In this document: positions 1-7,042 of the stretch, piece by piece | Position numbering within the stretch: the first letter of the stretch is position 1 | How the letters are laid out: each line of letters starts with the position of its first letter | Assembly (NCBI GenBank): GCA_030540255.1 | Contig: JAUNWP010000012.1 | Location: forward strand, 1 to 39,257 | DNA: 39,257 nucleotides | From: Eubacteriales bacterium | GTDB taxonomy: Bacteria; Bacillota; Clostridia; Lachnospirales; Lachnospiraceae | Reading direction: 5' to 3' | Translations under genes and position numbers: made by a program | Notes under the pieces: generated by a model | Database searches by the model: none | What the model was told of the DNA's origin: nothing | Seen by the model: the letters and a program-made list of their open reading frames with translations, nothing else

Positions 1-75
1 TTTGAACCCTTGCGCCGCTATTAACGACCTACTCACTTTCCAGGCGAGCCCCTTCAACCACTTGGGTACTTCTGC
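1..75 (-). tRNA. tRNA-Ser(GGA), 3' end cut by window edge
   Basis: On the minus strand the 5' acceptor strand is GCAGAAG (75-69), followed by TA and a serine-type D arm. The anticodon loop reads CCTGGAAAG, giving anticodon GGA. A long variable arm follows, as expected for class II tRNA-Ser. The T arm has begun (GCAAGGGTTCAAA) when the window ends, so the 3' acceptor strand is not visible. It lies about 145 nt downstream of a second tRNA-Ser on the same strand. Confidence 0.93.
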
Positions 76-148
76 AGTCGATCATATCCTCATATGAATA
101 TGAATGTGGGTAATCTATATCCTCGTTGCGAATCCAAGGCATAAATCT

Positions 149-177
149 ATTATACTTTAGCAAACGCAATGAGTCAC
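149..177 (-). promoter_or_regulatory. Candidate promoter of tRNA-Ser(GGA)
   Basis: On the minus strand a perfect -10 TATAAT (149-154) lies 17 bp from a weak -35 GTGACT (172-177). Transcription would start near 142, about 67 nt ahead of the mature tRNA. Confidence 0.5.
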
Positions 178-221
178 TACCCATGAATAAAAAATGCGAG
201 CAACGATTAATTGCCCGCAAA

Positions 222-307
222 CGGAAAGGATGGGATTCGAACCCATGTGGAGTTGCCCCCAAACGGTTTTCAAGACCGCCTCGTTATGACCGCTTCGATA
301 CCTTTCC
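222..307 (-). tRNA. tRNA-Ser(TGA)
   Basis: This is a complete class II tRNA of 86 nt. The acceptor strands GGAAAGG (307-301) and CCTTTCC (229-223) pair perfectly and the discriminator base is G. The anticodon loop GGTCTTGAAAACC gives anticodon TGA. A long variable arm and the T arm GGGTTCGAATCCC follow. No CCA is encoded. It probably forms a tRNA-Ser pair with the gene ending at the window start. Confidence 0.97.
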
Positions 308-338
308 ATAAGATGCCGTAAATGCATCGTGCTTATGA

Positions 339-367
339 ATGATATACCAATTGTCAGTAATTGTCAA
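339..367 (-). promoter_or_regulatory. Strong sigma-A-type promoter of tRNA-Ser(TGA)
   Basis: On the minus strand a consensus -35 TTGACA (362-367) and a -10 TATCAT (339-344) are separated by 17 bp. The start would fall near 332, about 25 nt ahead of the tRNA 5' end. A near-consensus promoter is what a stable-RNA gene would carry. Confidence 0.75.
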
Positions 368-418
368 GCACAAAAATCACAAGTTTTTTCTGCCGATCAT
401 AGTTTCCCTTAATTACGG

Positions 419-462
419 AGCAGGCCTGTGTATCATTGCCAAAGACCGATCACAGACCTGCT
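419..462 (-). terminator. Hairpin downstream of the transglutaminase-like gene
   Basis: AGCAGG-C-CTGTG (419-430) pairs with CACAG-A-CCTGCT (451-462): 11 bp with one mismatch. It lies 24 nt past the stop codon of the minus-strand gene ending at 487. No U tract follows, so termination is uncertain; it may be an mRNA-end stabiliser. Confidence 0.4.
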
Positions 463-486
463 GTATTAAAGCTTTATATAAGTTGC

Positions 487-1872
487 TTATTTGCTCTTTC
501 CTGCCGGAAGATACAGATAAACCGTTGCATCAAGATCTGTCATTCCGTAATTCTGGAAGCTGAATCTTCCGAATGTGGCCTTGCCGCTGCCGATCTTGAA
601 TTTATCTTTTACGACAGGGATATAATTGCCCGGAAGCTCATACTTTACGCGCTCATTGTATATAGAGCTGCCGCTCTGTACCGAAAGCTCCGCTCCTGTC
701 TCCTTATCGACAAAATGTATCGTATATGCATGAGGCGTTGCCTTTTCGGCAGCCTTCTTCTGCTCATATTCGGAATACTGCTTGGTGTCATTGCTTTCAT
801 CCTTGAGATACTCCGTAACAAAGCTTCTTCCGTATTTTGTACCGTTTGCCTTGAGCGGAACATTCCAGCTTTCATGATACTGATGCTGCTTTATCTCGGC
901 ATCGGTAAGATTTATATAATTATTCCAAAGTCTTCCGAAACCGTAAGCACCGTGTCCGCTCGACGACTCTCCTGTTACATCCACATGGTACCAGTCTCCG
1001 TCAAGATTGATCATATTCCATGCATGAGTATCACTCATAACATATTTTACGGTAAGTCCGCATGCCTTTGCCGTCTGAAGGAAGGCATCCGCATATCCAG
1101 CACACTGAGCCTTGCCCTCTACTATGCAGTTATAAGCCGTAGGATTGCCGTATGCATAAGTGCTGTTCTCAACCAGCCATCTGATGATCATGATCTCCTT
1201 ATCAAAATCACTCATACCATCGCTTAGGTACTTGTTCTTGAATTCGTTGATCTTGTTATTCATTGCCGCACGCTGATCGGCAGTAAGTCTCGAGTAGTTT
1301 CCGTAATCAGGATCATTAGAGCCATGCTTAACAGAGTCATCCGAAGCATATCCGCTGCTGCCTGCTGACACGGTATTATTGTTTCCTCCGGCCGTGATCA
1401 CATTGTTTCCGGAAGAGGTATTTCCCGCCTTGCTTACTCCTGTAGCAAGATCCACAGCCGTATCAAGCGGTATCCTTGTCTCAAGCTTGTATGCGGAAGT
1501 AAATTCCTGAGCTTCAGTTGATTTCAGATATGGATTTCCTATATCGGATACAGCATTGCCGTATTTATCAAAATGATATCCGCCGTAATCCGCATTCATC
1601 AGCATAGCTCCGCCATCATCCGGATTAAGGTAGCAGATCTTGTTTCCTATGGAATGCAGACCGATTATCATATTACCCTTGCCTGCTTCGGCTGTATTGA
1701 AGTAATACCATTTTCCGTTTATAAGCTGGAAATCGGTAACATCCACTCCGGCTTCATTTTTATAACGCCAGGTACCATCGCTAAGCTGATACCAGTAGCC
1801 TGCCGCAAAAGCCTGAAAAGACAATAAAGATGCAAATATCACGCCTGCAGCAGCCGCAATTTTTCTCTTCAT
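487..1872 (-). CDS. Secreted cell-wall-binding-repeat protein with transglutaminase-like domain
   Basis: This 461-residue protein starts with a signal peptide (MKRKIAAAAGVIFASLLS, then FQAFA-A). Two or three choline/glucan-binding-type repeats follow up to about residue 95 (GYWYQLSDGTWRY, GKWYYFN). A Ser/Asn/Gly-rich linker leads to a transglutaminase-like cysteine-protease fold, with the triad visible as Cys in KAQCAGYADAF, His in SDTHAWN and Asp in WYHVDVT. The C-terminal 70 residues form a separate beta-rich domain beginning YTIHFVDKETG. The ATG at 1872 is preferred over an upstream TTG because it gives a clean signal peptide and has a purine-rich site (GGGGGA) in front. It is the last gene of the tsa-ispD run, 36 nt after ispD. 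The role is probably cell-surface peptide cleavage or cross-linking; the substrate is unknown. Confidence 0.85.
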   Translation of the reverse strand: MKRKIAAAAGVIFASLLSFQAFAAGYWYQLSDGTWRYKNEAGVDVTDFQLINGKWYYFNTAEAGKGNMIIGLHSIGNKICYLNPDDGGAMLMNADYGGYHFDKYGNAVSDIGNPYLKSTEAQEFTSAYKLETRIPLDTAVDLATGVSKAGNTSSGNNVITAGGNNNTVSAGSSGYASDDSVKHGSNDPDYGNYSRLTADQRAAMNNKINEFKNKYLSDGMSDFDKEIMIIRWLVENSTYAYGNPTAYNCIVEGKAQCAGYADAFLQTAKACGLTVKYVMSDTHAWNMINLDGDWYHVDVTGESSSGHGAYGFGRLWNNYINLTDAEIKQHQYHESWNVPLKANGTKYGRSFVTEYLKDESNDTKQYSEYEQKKAAEKATPHAYTIHFVDKETGAELSVQSGSSIYNERVKYELPGNYIPVVKDKFKIGSGKATFGRFSFQNYGMTDLDATVYLYLPAGKSK

Positions 1873-1908
1873 AATAGTCCCCCGCAACTCCTAAAAAATA
1901 AAACTACC

Positions 1909-2628
1909 TTACTGCTTCAGATATGCTTCGGCTATGATCAGATCATTAGGCGTGGTTATCTTGATATTCTTGGGATCTCCCTCGATAATACGCACATGAC
2001 AATCTGTCATATTTTCAACGATAACCGCATCATCGGTTATCTTGTTTTCATCTGTGCCGTAATCTTCAATGGTCTTGTTTAGTGATTTGTATGCCTCAAG
2101 CAGCAGCGGATAAGAGAAGGACTGAGGTGTCTGTATGCTCCAGAGCGTAGAGCGATCCAGAGTCTCAGTTGCAAAGCCCTTTTCATTCGCACGCTTTATC
2201 GTATCGGTAACCGGCACCGCAGCAACACAGGCTCTTGTCATAAGCACATATTTGCAGCAGCGGTCTATAAGCTTTTGGCTAATCATAGGTCTTACTCCGT
2301 CATGGATAAGCACATAATCCGTGTCCTCCGGTGCGGACAGCAAGCCGTTATATACAGACTTAAATCTCTTGTCGCTTCCCTCGGTTATATTCTTGACCTT
2401 GGAAAAGCCGTACCTTATACACATAGAGAGCGTATCATCGGCAAATCCCTTAGGTATCACGACAACTATGGAATCTATATTATCATTTTCCTGAAATGCT
2501 TTGATACTGTAGGCAACTATCGGAATCCCGTTTATCTGCATAAACTGTTTTTTCGTATCCGATCTCATCCTTGTTCCGCTTCCCGCCGCCATGACGATAG
2601 CGGTAAATTTCGGTTTGCTTATACTCAT
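1909..2628 (-). CDS. ispD: 2-C-methyl-D-erythritol 4-phosphate cytidylyltransferase
   Basis: This is the third enzyme of the MEP isoprenoid pathway. It transfers CMP from CTP to methylerythritol phosphate in the cytosol. The 239-residue length fits the family. The N-terminal nucleotide-binding signature AIVMAAGSGTRM and the lysine-rich continuation (KKQFMQING) are present, as are the central DGVRP motif, the PQSF motif and the C-terminal EGDPKNIKITTPNDL segment. The start has a GGTGA site about 8 nt upstream. It lies 20 nt after tsaD and is probably cotranscribed with it. IspF is not beside it, although ispD and ispF are often linked or fused elsewhere. Confidence 0.96.
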   Translation of the reverse strand: MSISKPKFTAIVMAAGSGTRMRSDTKKQFMQINGIPIVAYSIKAFQENDNIDSIVVVIPKGFADDTLSMCIRYGFSKVKNITEGSDKRFKSVYNGLLSAPEDTDYVLIHDGVRPMISQKLIDRCCKYVLMTRACVAAVPVTDTIKRANEKGFATETLDRSTLWSIQTPQSFSYPLLLEAYKSLNKTIEDYGTDENKITDDAVIVENMTDCHVRIIEGDPKNIKITTPNDLIIAEAYLKQ

Positions 2629-2648
2629 AATGATTCACCGTCCCGTAT

Positions 2649-3680
2649 TCATCTCACTCCGAGTGCAAGATTCGGATCCGCATTAAGTGATTCGTCATCT
2701 CTGACTCCGTCAAGATATGCATAATAGGCAGCCGATCCTATCATTGCCGCATTATCCGTACAGAATATAGGCTCGGGATAATAGCAGTTAAAGCCCAGCT
2801 TATCACACTCTGCCTGCATCTTGGCTCTGAGTGCACTGTTTGAGCTTACGCCTCCGGCTATCGCAACATTTTTAATACCAAGCTCCTTTGCACAGTTTAT
2901 AGTCCTTACGCACAGTGACTCGGTAACAGATTCCTGGAAAGACGCGCACAGATCCGGAACATTGATGCTTTCCTTCTTCATATTGGCAAGATTGATATAA
3001 TTAAGCACCGCAGACTTTAATCCCGAAAATGTAAAATCATACGGATGGTCTCTTACCTCTCCCCTCGGAAACTCTATTGCATGTATATTGCCTTCACGGG
3101 CAGCCTTGTCGACCTTTGGTCCTCCCGGATATCCGAGTCCTACCGCTCTTGCCACCTTATCAAAGGTCTCACCTGCCGCATCATCATGGGTCATTCCTAT
3201 AAGCTCAAAGCTTCTGTAATCCCTGACCGCAACAAGATGTGTATGTCCACCGCTTACGACCAGACAAACATACGGCGGCTTAAGTTCCTTGTGCGTAATG
3301 TAATTGGCAGCTATATGGCCTTCTATATGGTTAACTCCCACAAGCGGCTTATTTAAGGCATAAGCAAGTGCCTTGGCTTCCGAAACTCCGACAAGCAGTG
3401 CTCCCACAAGTCCCGGTCCCTTAGTCACAGCTATCACATCTATATCGTCGAAGCTCATTCCGGCATCCCGAAGTGCCTTCCTGATAACACCGTTTATCTG
3501 CTCACAGTGCAGACGTGAGGCTATCTCCGGCACAACTCCGCCGTAAACCGTATGTATATCTATCTGCGACGAAATAACATTGGAGAGTACGTTTCTGCCG
3601 CCTCTTACAACCGCTGCCGCAGTCTCATCACATGAGCTTTCTATCGCCAATATTGTCAGATTTTCCTGTTCAGTCATCAT
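2649..3680 (-). CDS. tsaD: tRNA N6-adenosine threonylcarbamoyltransferase TsaD
   Basis: TsaD is the catalytic subunit that transfers the threonylcarbamoyl group to A37 of ANN-decoding tRNAs. At 343 residues it has the usual length. The ASKHA-fold phosphate motif [12 protein letters not shown] sits near the N terminus. The metal-binding [10 protein letters not shown] motif lies near residue 117, and [11 protein letters not shown] and VSGGHTHLV follow. The C-terminal part keeps [11 protein letters not shown] and CTDNAAMIG. The first two codons are both ATG (3680 and 3677), and either start overlaps the end of rnz by 8-11 nt, so translation is probably coupled. TsaB and TsaE partners lie upstream in the same operon; the TsaC/Sua5 enzyme is not in the window. 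Confidence 0.98.
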   Translation of the reverse strand: MMTEQENLTILAIESSCDETAAAVVRGGRNVLSNVISSQIDIHTVYGGVVPEIASRLHCEQINGVIRKALRDAGMSFDDIDVIAVTKGPGLVGALLVGVSEAKALAYALNKPLVGVNHIEGHIAANYITHKELKPPYVCLVVSGGHTHLVAVRDYRSFELIGMTHDDAAGETFDKVARAVGLGYPGGPKVDKAAREGNIHAIEFPRGEVRDHPYDFTFSGLKSAVLNYINLANMKKESINVPDLCASFQESVTESLCVRTINCAKELGIKNVAIAGGVSSNSALRAKMQAECDKLGFNCYYPEPIFCTDNAAMIGSAAYYAYLDGVRDDESLNADPNLALGVR

Positions 3681-4590
3681 AATTCAGCTCTGCCGTCATA
3701 CCGTCCTTACCGCAGCGTGCGGCAGGGAATATCTTTTTCATTTCTTCTATATACTGCTTGGGATTGATCATGGAAGGACTGTAATGGGTATACCACATCT
3801 GTCTCGGTGCTATCTTGGCTTCGCTTGCCATCAGCGCCGCTTCCTTCATGGTGCAGTGCTTATAAGCCCTCGCCTTATCGTCGCAATCCGCCTCTCCGTA
3901 CATGCCCTCACATATAAATATATCGGCATCGGAAGCCGCATCAACAATATTGCTGCACGGTCTGGTATCTGTTGTATAAGTCACCTTGATACCGCGGCGC
4001 TCCGGTCCTATAACAGACTCAGGCTTGAATATCTTGCCTGTCTTCTCGTCTATGACCGTCTCGCCCTTCTGAAGTCTGTTCCATGCACTTACCGGTATGC
4101 CGAGTGCATTGGCAGCCTCCGGATCGAATTTGCCCTTACGAGGAACTATCGCCGTATAACCGTAGCACGGAACATTATGCTTGACCTTAAATGCCTTAAG
4201 TATATAAGGTCCGAGCCTGTACTCCTCGGTATTCTGATCGAGCTCTATGAATCTGAGCTCGAAGCTGAGTTCCGGCGCAATGCTTCTGAGTGATCGTACT
4301 ACATTATAGAGTCCCTTAGGTCCTATCATTACAACAGGCTCCGTGCGATCCGCATTTGACATATTAAGCAGCATACCCGGGAGTCCGGAGATATGGTCGG
4401 CATGATAATGTGTAAAACACATAATATCAATGGACTTAGGCGACCAGCCTACCTCCTTAAGTGCGATCTGCGTACCCTCTCCGCAGTCTATCAATATATT
4501 GGAGCCTTCACTTCTGATCATGAGTGAAGTCAGCCATCTGTGCGGCATTGGCGTCATTCCGCCTGTGCCGAGTAAACAAACATCTAACAT
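3670..4590 (-). CDS. rnz: Ribonuclease Z family metallo-beta-lactamase-fold nuclease
   Basis: RNase Z is the endonuclease that trims tRNA 3' trailers. This 306-residue protein has the expected length and the zinc motif HYHADH (residues 61-66) preceded by IDCGEGTQ. Further metal-ligand segments are [15 protein letters not shown] and the C-terminal WYTHYSPSM. Its start overlaps the 3' end of rimI by 7 nt and its end overlaps tsaD. Two intervening tRNA genes with no encoded CCA (222-307 and 25312-25383) are consistent with a need for 3' processing. The sequence is somewhat divergent, so a related MBL-fold hydrolase remains possible. Confidence 0.85.
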   Translation of the reverse strand: MLDVCLLGTGGMTPMPHRWLTSLMIRSEGSNILIDCGEGTQIALKEVGWSPKSIDIMCFTHYHADHISGLPGMLLNMSNADRTEPVVMIGPKGLYNVVRSLRSIAPELSFELRFIELDQNTEEYRLGPYILKAFKVKHNVPCYGYTAIVPRKGKFDPEAANALGIPVSAWNRLQKGETVIDEKTGKIFKPESVIGPERRGIKVTYTTDTRPCSNIVDAASDADIFICEGMYGEADCDDKARAYKHCTMKEAALMASEAKIAPRQMWYTHYSPSMINPKQYIEEMKKIFPAARCGKDGMTAELNYDD

Positions 4591-5111
4591 GTATACCTCA
4601 TTATCAATGCATCCTCCTTAGGCTCGCTGTAGTAATTTTTACGAACCCCCGCATCGGTAAATCCTGCCGCTCTGTACATAGACACAGCCGGAATATTACC
4701 GACCCTTACCTCAAGGAAAATGTCTTTGATATTTCTTTTTTCTGTTTCAGTAATAAGCTCATCAAGGAGCTTTCTTCCGACTCCCCGCTGCCTGAAGCTT
4801 TTATCAACGGCTATCCTGATAAGCTCCGCATCATCAAAGCATCTGAGCAGGGCAAAGCCTATCAAAGCCTCATCTTTGCCATCTGTTTTTCCATATGCCG
4901 CAATCAGATAATCGTAATCATGCACCGCACTGTCCGAATAAGCCTTGAGTCCCCACACATTTCCGGGAAATATATCCTCATCTATATCGGATATCCTATG
5001 CAAGGCTCCCTCCAAATACTCTGTATGGGCCTCAGGAGACGATTCCGCACCCATTGCAGCTAAAGCCGAAGCCGATATGCGCCGTATCTCTACTGTCATA
5101 TTATCTCTCAT
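4584..5111 (-). CDS. rimI: Ribosomal protein S18 alanine N-acetyltransferase-like GNAT
   Basis: This is a GNAT-fold acetyltransferase of 175 residues. The acetyl-CoA-binding motif A reads IAVDKSFRQRGVGRKLL, with the R-x-x-G-x-G/A loop intact. The following beta strand IFLEVRVGNIPAVSMYRAAGF is the RimI-type signature. The ATG at 5111 forms an ATGA overlap with the tsaB stop, which argues for translational coupling; a second ATG lies four codons in. RimI is very commonly encoded between tsaB and tsaD in Firmicutes, which supports the name. The actual substrate is not proven by sequence. Confidence 0.88.
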   Translation of the reverse strand: MRDNMTVEIRRISASALAAMGAESSPEAHTEYLEGALHRISDIDEDIFPGNVWGLKAYSDSAVHDYDYLIAAYGKTDGKDEALIGFALLRCFDDAELIRIAVDKSFRQRGVGRKLLDELITETEKRNIKDIFLEVRVGNIPAVSMYRAAGFTDAGVRKNYYSEPKEDALIMRYTC

Positions 5112-5986
5112 TGATGCCTCGGTGTTCCTTTATCCTGCATCTTACTGAGGCTGTGCTTACCGGGGTCTCCCAATATTCCTGCCTTAAGCTCACGCTCCGC
5201 CTGAGTCTTACGCAGATACAGCGGAGCAAAATCATCCGAGTTCATTACCTTATCGTCATAGCAGTCAATGCCGTCGGCTCCTATATTATGCACAGACTCA
5301 GCGCTAAGATCGTTCCTGATAAGCCAGTCCTTGTAGATCAATGCGCCAAGCTCGGCAACGCCTACTGCTCTTTGTCTGTTAAAGGCAGCTCCGGCAAAGC
5401 TTACGTCACCCTCCAGTTCATCCGCAATTATATCGGAATATACCGGAACACCGTCTCCGATGAATATATAGGATGCATCCGGGTCTGAGTTCTCATTGGC
5501 TGTGCTGTCTCCGGCGGAAGCATTTACATGAGCCTGCTTATTGAGCAGGGCTATAAACTCATGTATATCACGAGCCTCCTCTCCGAGTATGGTAGCTCCG
5601 TTTTGATATGCCGCGGAATAAACCTGTTCACGTCTTGCATCCATTATCGGACATATGATTGCATCACTGACTGAGCACAACTCGTATGCCATAGCCTGAA
5701 GCGACGATACGGATATCACCGGAACATTAAGCGCCATGGCAAGTCCTTTTGCGGTTGCCGCACCTATCCTAAGTCCCGTAAATGAGCCCGGTCCTGCAGA
5801 TACGGCTATCGCATCCGTATGCTTCATATCAAGCCCGGATATATCAAACATCTGCCTTATCATAGGCAGCAGGGTCTCTGAATGTGTAAGTCTGTTATTG
5901 ACCGTAAATTCTGTTTTCAGCAGATCGTCCTCAAGGACCGTTGCCGAAGCAACAAGCCCGGATGACTCTATGGCAAGTATGTTCAT
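5108..5986 (-). CDS. tsaB: tRNA threonylcarbamoyladenosine biosynthesis protein TsaB
   Basis: TsaB is the non-catalytic ASKHA-fold partner that dimerises with TsaD. The 292-residue protein opens with MNILAIESSGLVASATVL and carries the hallmark VSAGPGSFTGLRIGAATAKG. It lacks the metal-binding HxxxH of TsaD, as expected. At 292 residues it is longer than the common ~230, mainly through an insertion around residues 155-185 rich in Ala, Asn and Asp. Both junctions are ATGA overlaps (with tsaE upstream and rimI downstream), marking a tight operon. Confidence 0.96.
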   Translation of the reverse strand: MNILAIESSGLVASATVLEDDLLKTEFTVNNRLTHSETLLPMIRQMFDISGLDMKHTDAIAVSAGPGSFTGLRIGAATAKGLAMALNVPVISVSSLQAMAYELCSVSDAIICPIMDARREQVYSAAYQNGATILGEEARDIHEFIALLNKQAHVNASAGDSTANENSDPDASYIFIGDGVPVYSDIIADELEGDVSFAGAAFNRQRAVGVAELGALIYKDWLIRNDLSAESVHNIGADGIDCYDDKVMNSDDFAPLYLRKTQAERELKAGILGDPGKHSLSKMQDKGTPRHQ

Positions 5987-6405
5987 CTGTCTATCTCTAT
6001 CATCCTGTAATCTAAGCCCTTATCAAGATCTCTCCTGATATAGATGTGTACCGCATTGTCAGGAATAAGTTCTTCTATGAGCTCAGACCATTCAACCAGA
6101 CATACTCCGTTTCCGAAGAAATATTCCTCGTAACCTATAGCAAACATCTCATCAGGATCACTGATCCTATACACATCAAAATGGAAAAGCGGAAGCTTTC
6201 CGTCTCTGTATTCCTTTACTATAGTAAAGGTCGGTGAGGTCACAGGCTCAGTGATACCAAGCCCCTCGGCAAAGCCCTTGGCAAATACAGTCTTGCCGGC
6301 ACCAAGATCTCCGTCAAGACAATAAATCTCCCCCGCCTTCGCATTTTCCGCTATGGATCGGGCCAATTCAAATGTTTCGTTTTCACTGTAGCTTTCTTTA
6401 ATCAT
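5983..6405 (-). CDS. tsaE: tRNA threonylcarbamoyladenosine biosynthesis ATPase TsaE
   Basis: TsaE is the P-loop ATPase of the t6A complex. The 140-residue protein has Walker A GDLGAGKT (residues 32-39), the SPTF switch-like motif, HFDVYR and LVEWSE. The ATG at 6405 was chosen over an in-frame upstream GTG (6468) because homology begins here and a consensus-like promoter sits directly in front. That promoter leaves essentially no 5' leader, and no Shine-Dalgarno is visible, so the message is probably leaderless. It is the first gene of the tsaE-tsaB-rimI-rnz-tsaD-ispD operon. Confidence 0.95.
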   Translation of the reverse strand: MIKESYSENETFELARSIAENAKAGEIYCLDGDLGAGKTVFAKGFAEGLGITEPVTSPTFTIVKEYRDGKLPLFHFDVYRISDPDEMFAIGYEEYFFGNGVCLVEWSELIEELIPDNAVHIYIRRDLDKGLDYRMIEIDR

Positions 6406-6412
6406 GCATAAA

Positions 6413-6441
6413 ATTATAATGAAACAGCTGTTTGCTTGCAA
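6413..6441 (-). promoter_or_regulatory. Promoter of the tsaE operon (leaderless)
   Basis: On the minus strand a -10 TATAAT (6413-6418) lies exactly 17 bp from TTGCAA (6436-6441). Transcription would start at about 6405-6406, at the tsaE ATG itself. The -35 hexamer is self-complementary and is also used by the divergent promoter. Confidence 0.65.
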
Positions 6442-6446
6442 GCAAA
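6431..6446. promoter_or_regulatory. 16-bp perfect palindrome between divergent promoters
   Basis: TTTGCTTGCAAGCAAA is identical to its reverse complement. Its core TTGCAA is placed 17 bp from a -10 on each strand. It could be a single operator or a shared -35 zone controlling both tsaE and the small membrane protein. Confidence 0.6.
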
Positions 6447-6464
6447 TAAAAATAATGGTATATT
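6436..6464 (+). promoter_or_regulatory. Divergent promoter of small membrane protein gene
   Basis: On the plus strand TTGCAA (6436-6441) and a -10 TATATT (6459-6464) are separated by 17 bp. The predicted start near 6471 leaves about 3 nt before the ATG at 6474, with no room for a ribosome binding site. Confidence 0.55.
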
Positions 6465-6473
6465 TCACATACT

Positions 6474-6851
6474 ATGAATGAAAATATCGGAAAAATAGAT
6501 CTTTATGCCAAGCTTGCACGTTACAGCCTTATGCTGTCCTGTCTGGCACTTATGTCCATACTTATGTTATTTCCTTCGGGCATGTATTACGGCTTTGTCT
6601 GTGCCGCACTCGGTGTTGCCGGCGGTATACTTACGAGACCGTATCTTAAGCGCAAAAGTGCCTGCACAGCAGCGGTAGTCATAGGCGTTATTACCATCCT
6701 TCTTTGCTTTGTGGCATTTCATGGTATGTATTCACTCTATACCATGATAAAGGATCCTGTGGCAGGTCCGCAGATAAGCAGCGTCATCTCGCAGATACTT
6801 AATCAGTATGGCGTTCCGATCGAAACCTTTGCCCAGATCATAAGACCTTAA
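6474..6851 (+). CDS. Small three-helix membrane protein, DUF4190-like
   Basis: This 125-residue protein has no recognised function. Three hydrophobic segments can be seen, roughly residues 17-35, 38-56 and 63-88. A basic loop PYLKRKS sits between helices two and three, and a polar C-terminal tail of about 30 residues follows. The glycine-rich second helix (GFVCAALGVAGGI) resembles DUF4190-type proteins, one of which also occurs at 30484-30786. The gene is divergent from the tsaE operon and shares its palindromic control region. It appears to be translated from a very short or absent leader. It is followed by a 92-nt repeat element and a terminator. Confidence 0.75.
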   Translation: MNENIGKIDLYAKLARYSLMLSCLALMSILMLFPSGMYYGFVCAALGVAGGILTRPYLKRKSACTAAVVIGVITILLCFVAFHGMYSLYTMIKDPVAGPQISSVISQILNQYGVPIETFAQIIRP

Positions 6852-6870
6852 TAACTATACTGTCTTTAAA

Positions 6871-6962
6871 AAGAATGTGCCTTGACACACTTTCGCACCA
6901 ACAAGTTCAGTCATTTGCGACATTTTCTTCTCGCGAGTGCGCATCCTGTGAAGCGTTTTTTA
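6871..6962 (+). repeat. 92-nt structured intergenic element, copy A
   Basis: One of three related elements in the window (others at 20335-20427 and 21799-21891). It begins AAGAATGTGC (6871-6880) and ends GCGTTTTTT (6953-6961). These ends pair as RNA through the same pattern of wobble and Watson-Crick pairs as the 20335 copy. The mid motif TTTGCGACATTT and the late motif GAGTGCGCATCC match the other two copies. It lies 19 nt after the small membrane protein gene. Confidence 0.6.
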
Positions 6963-6995
6963 TTTCATAGTATGCAGCTTTCCATGAAATAACAT

Positions 6996-7037
6996 AACAG
7001 CAGCCGTGCCTACAAAGCACTGCTGCTGTTTTTTTAT
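6996..7037 (+). terminator. Rho-independent terminator
   Basis: AACAGCAGC (6996-7004) pairs with GCTGCTGTT (7022-7030), with an inner GTGC/GCAC extension, followed by a run of T. It would stop transcription from the small membrane protein gene before the convergent prfB. It may also act weakly on prfB transcripts. Confidence 0.85.
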
Positions 7038-7042
7038 CATTA

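Noticed and set aside
436..1227. Long plus-strand open frame opposite the transglutaminase-like gene
   Set aside because: It is the antisense shadow of a gene with a clear signal peptide and domain motifs; its own translation has no recognisable domain and no ribosome binding site.
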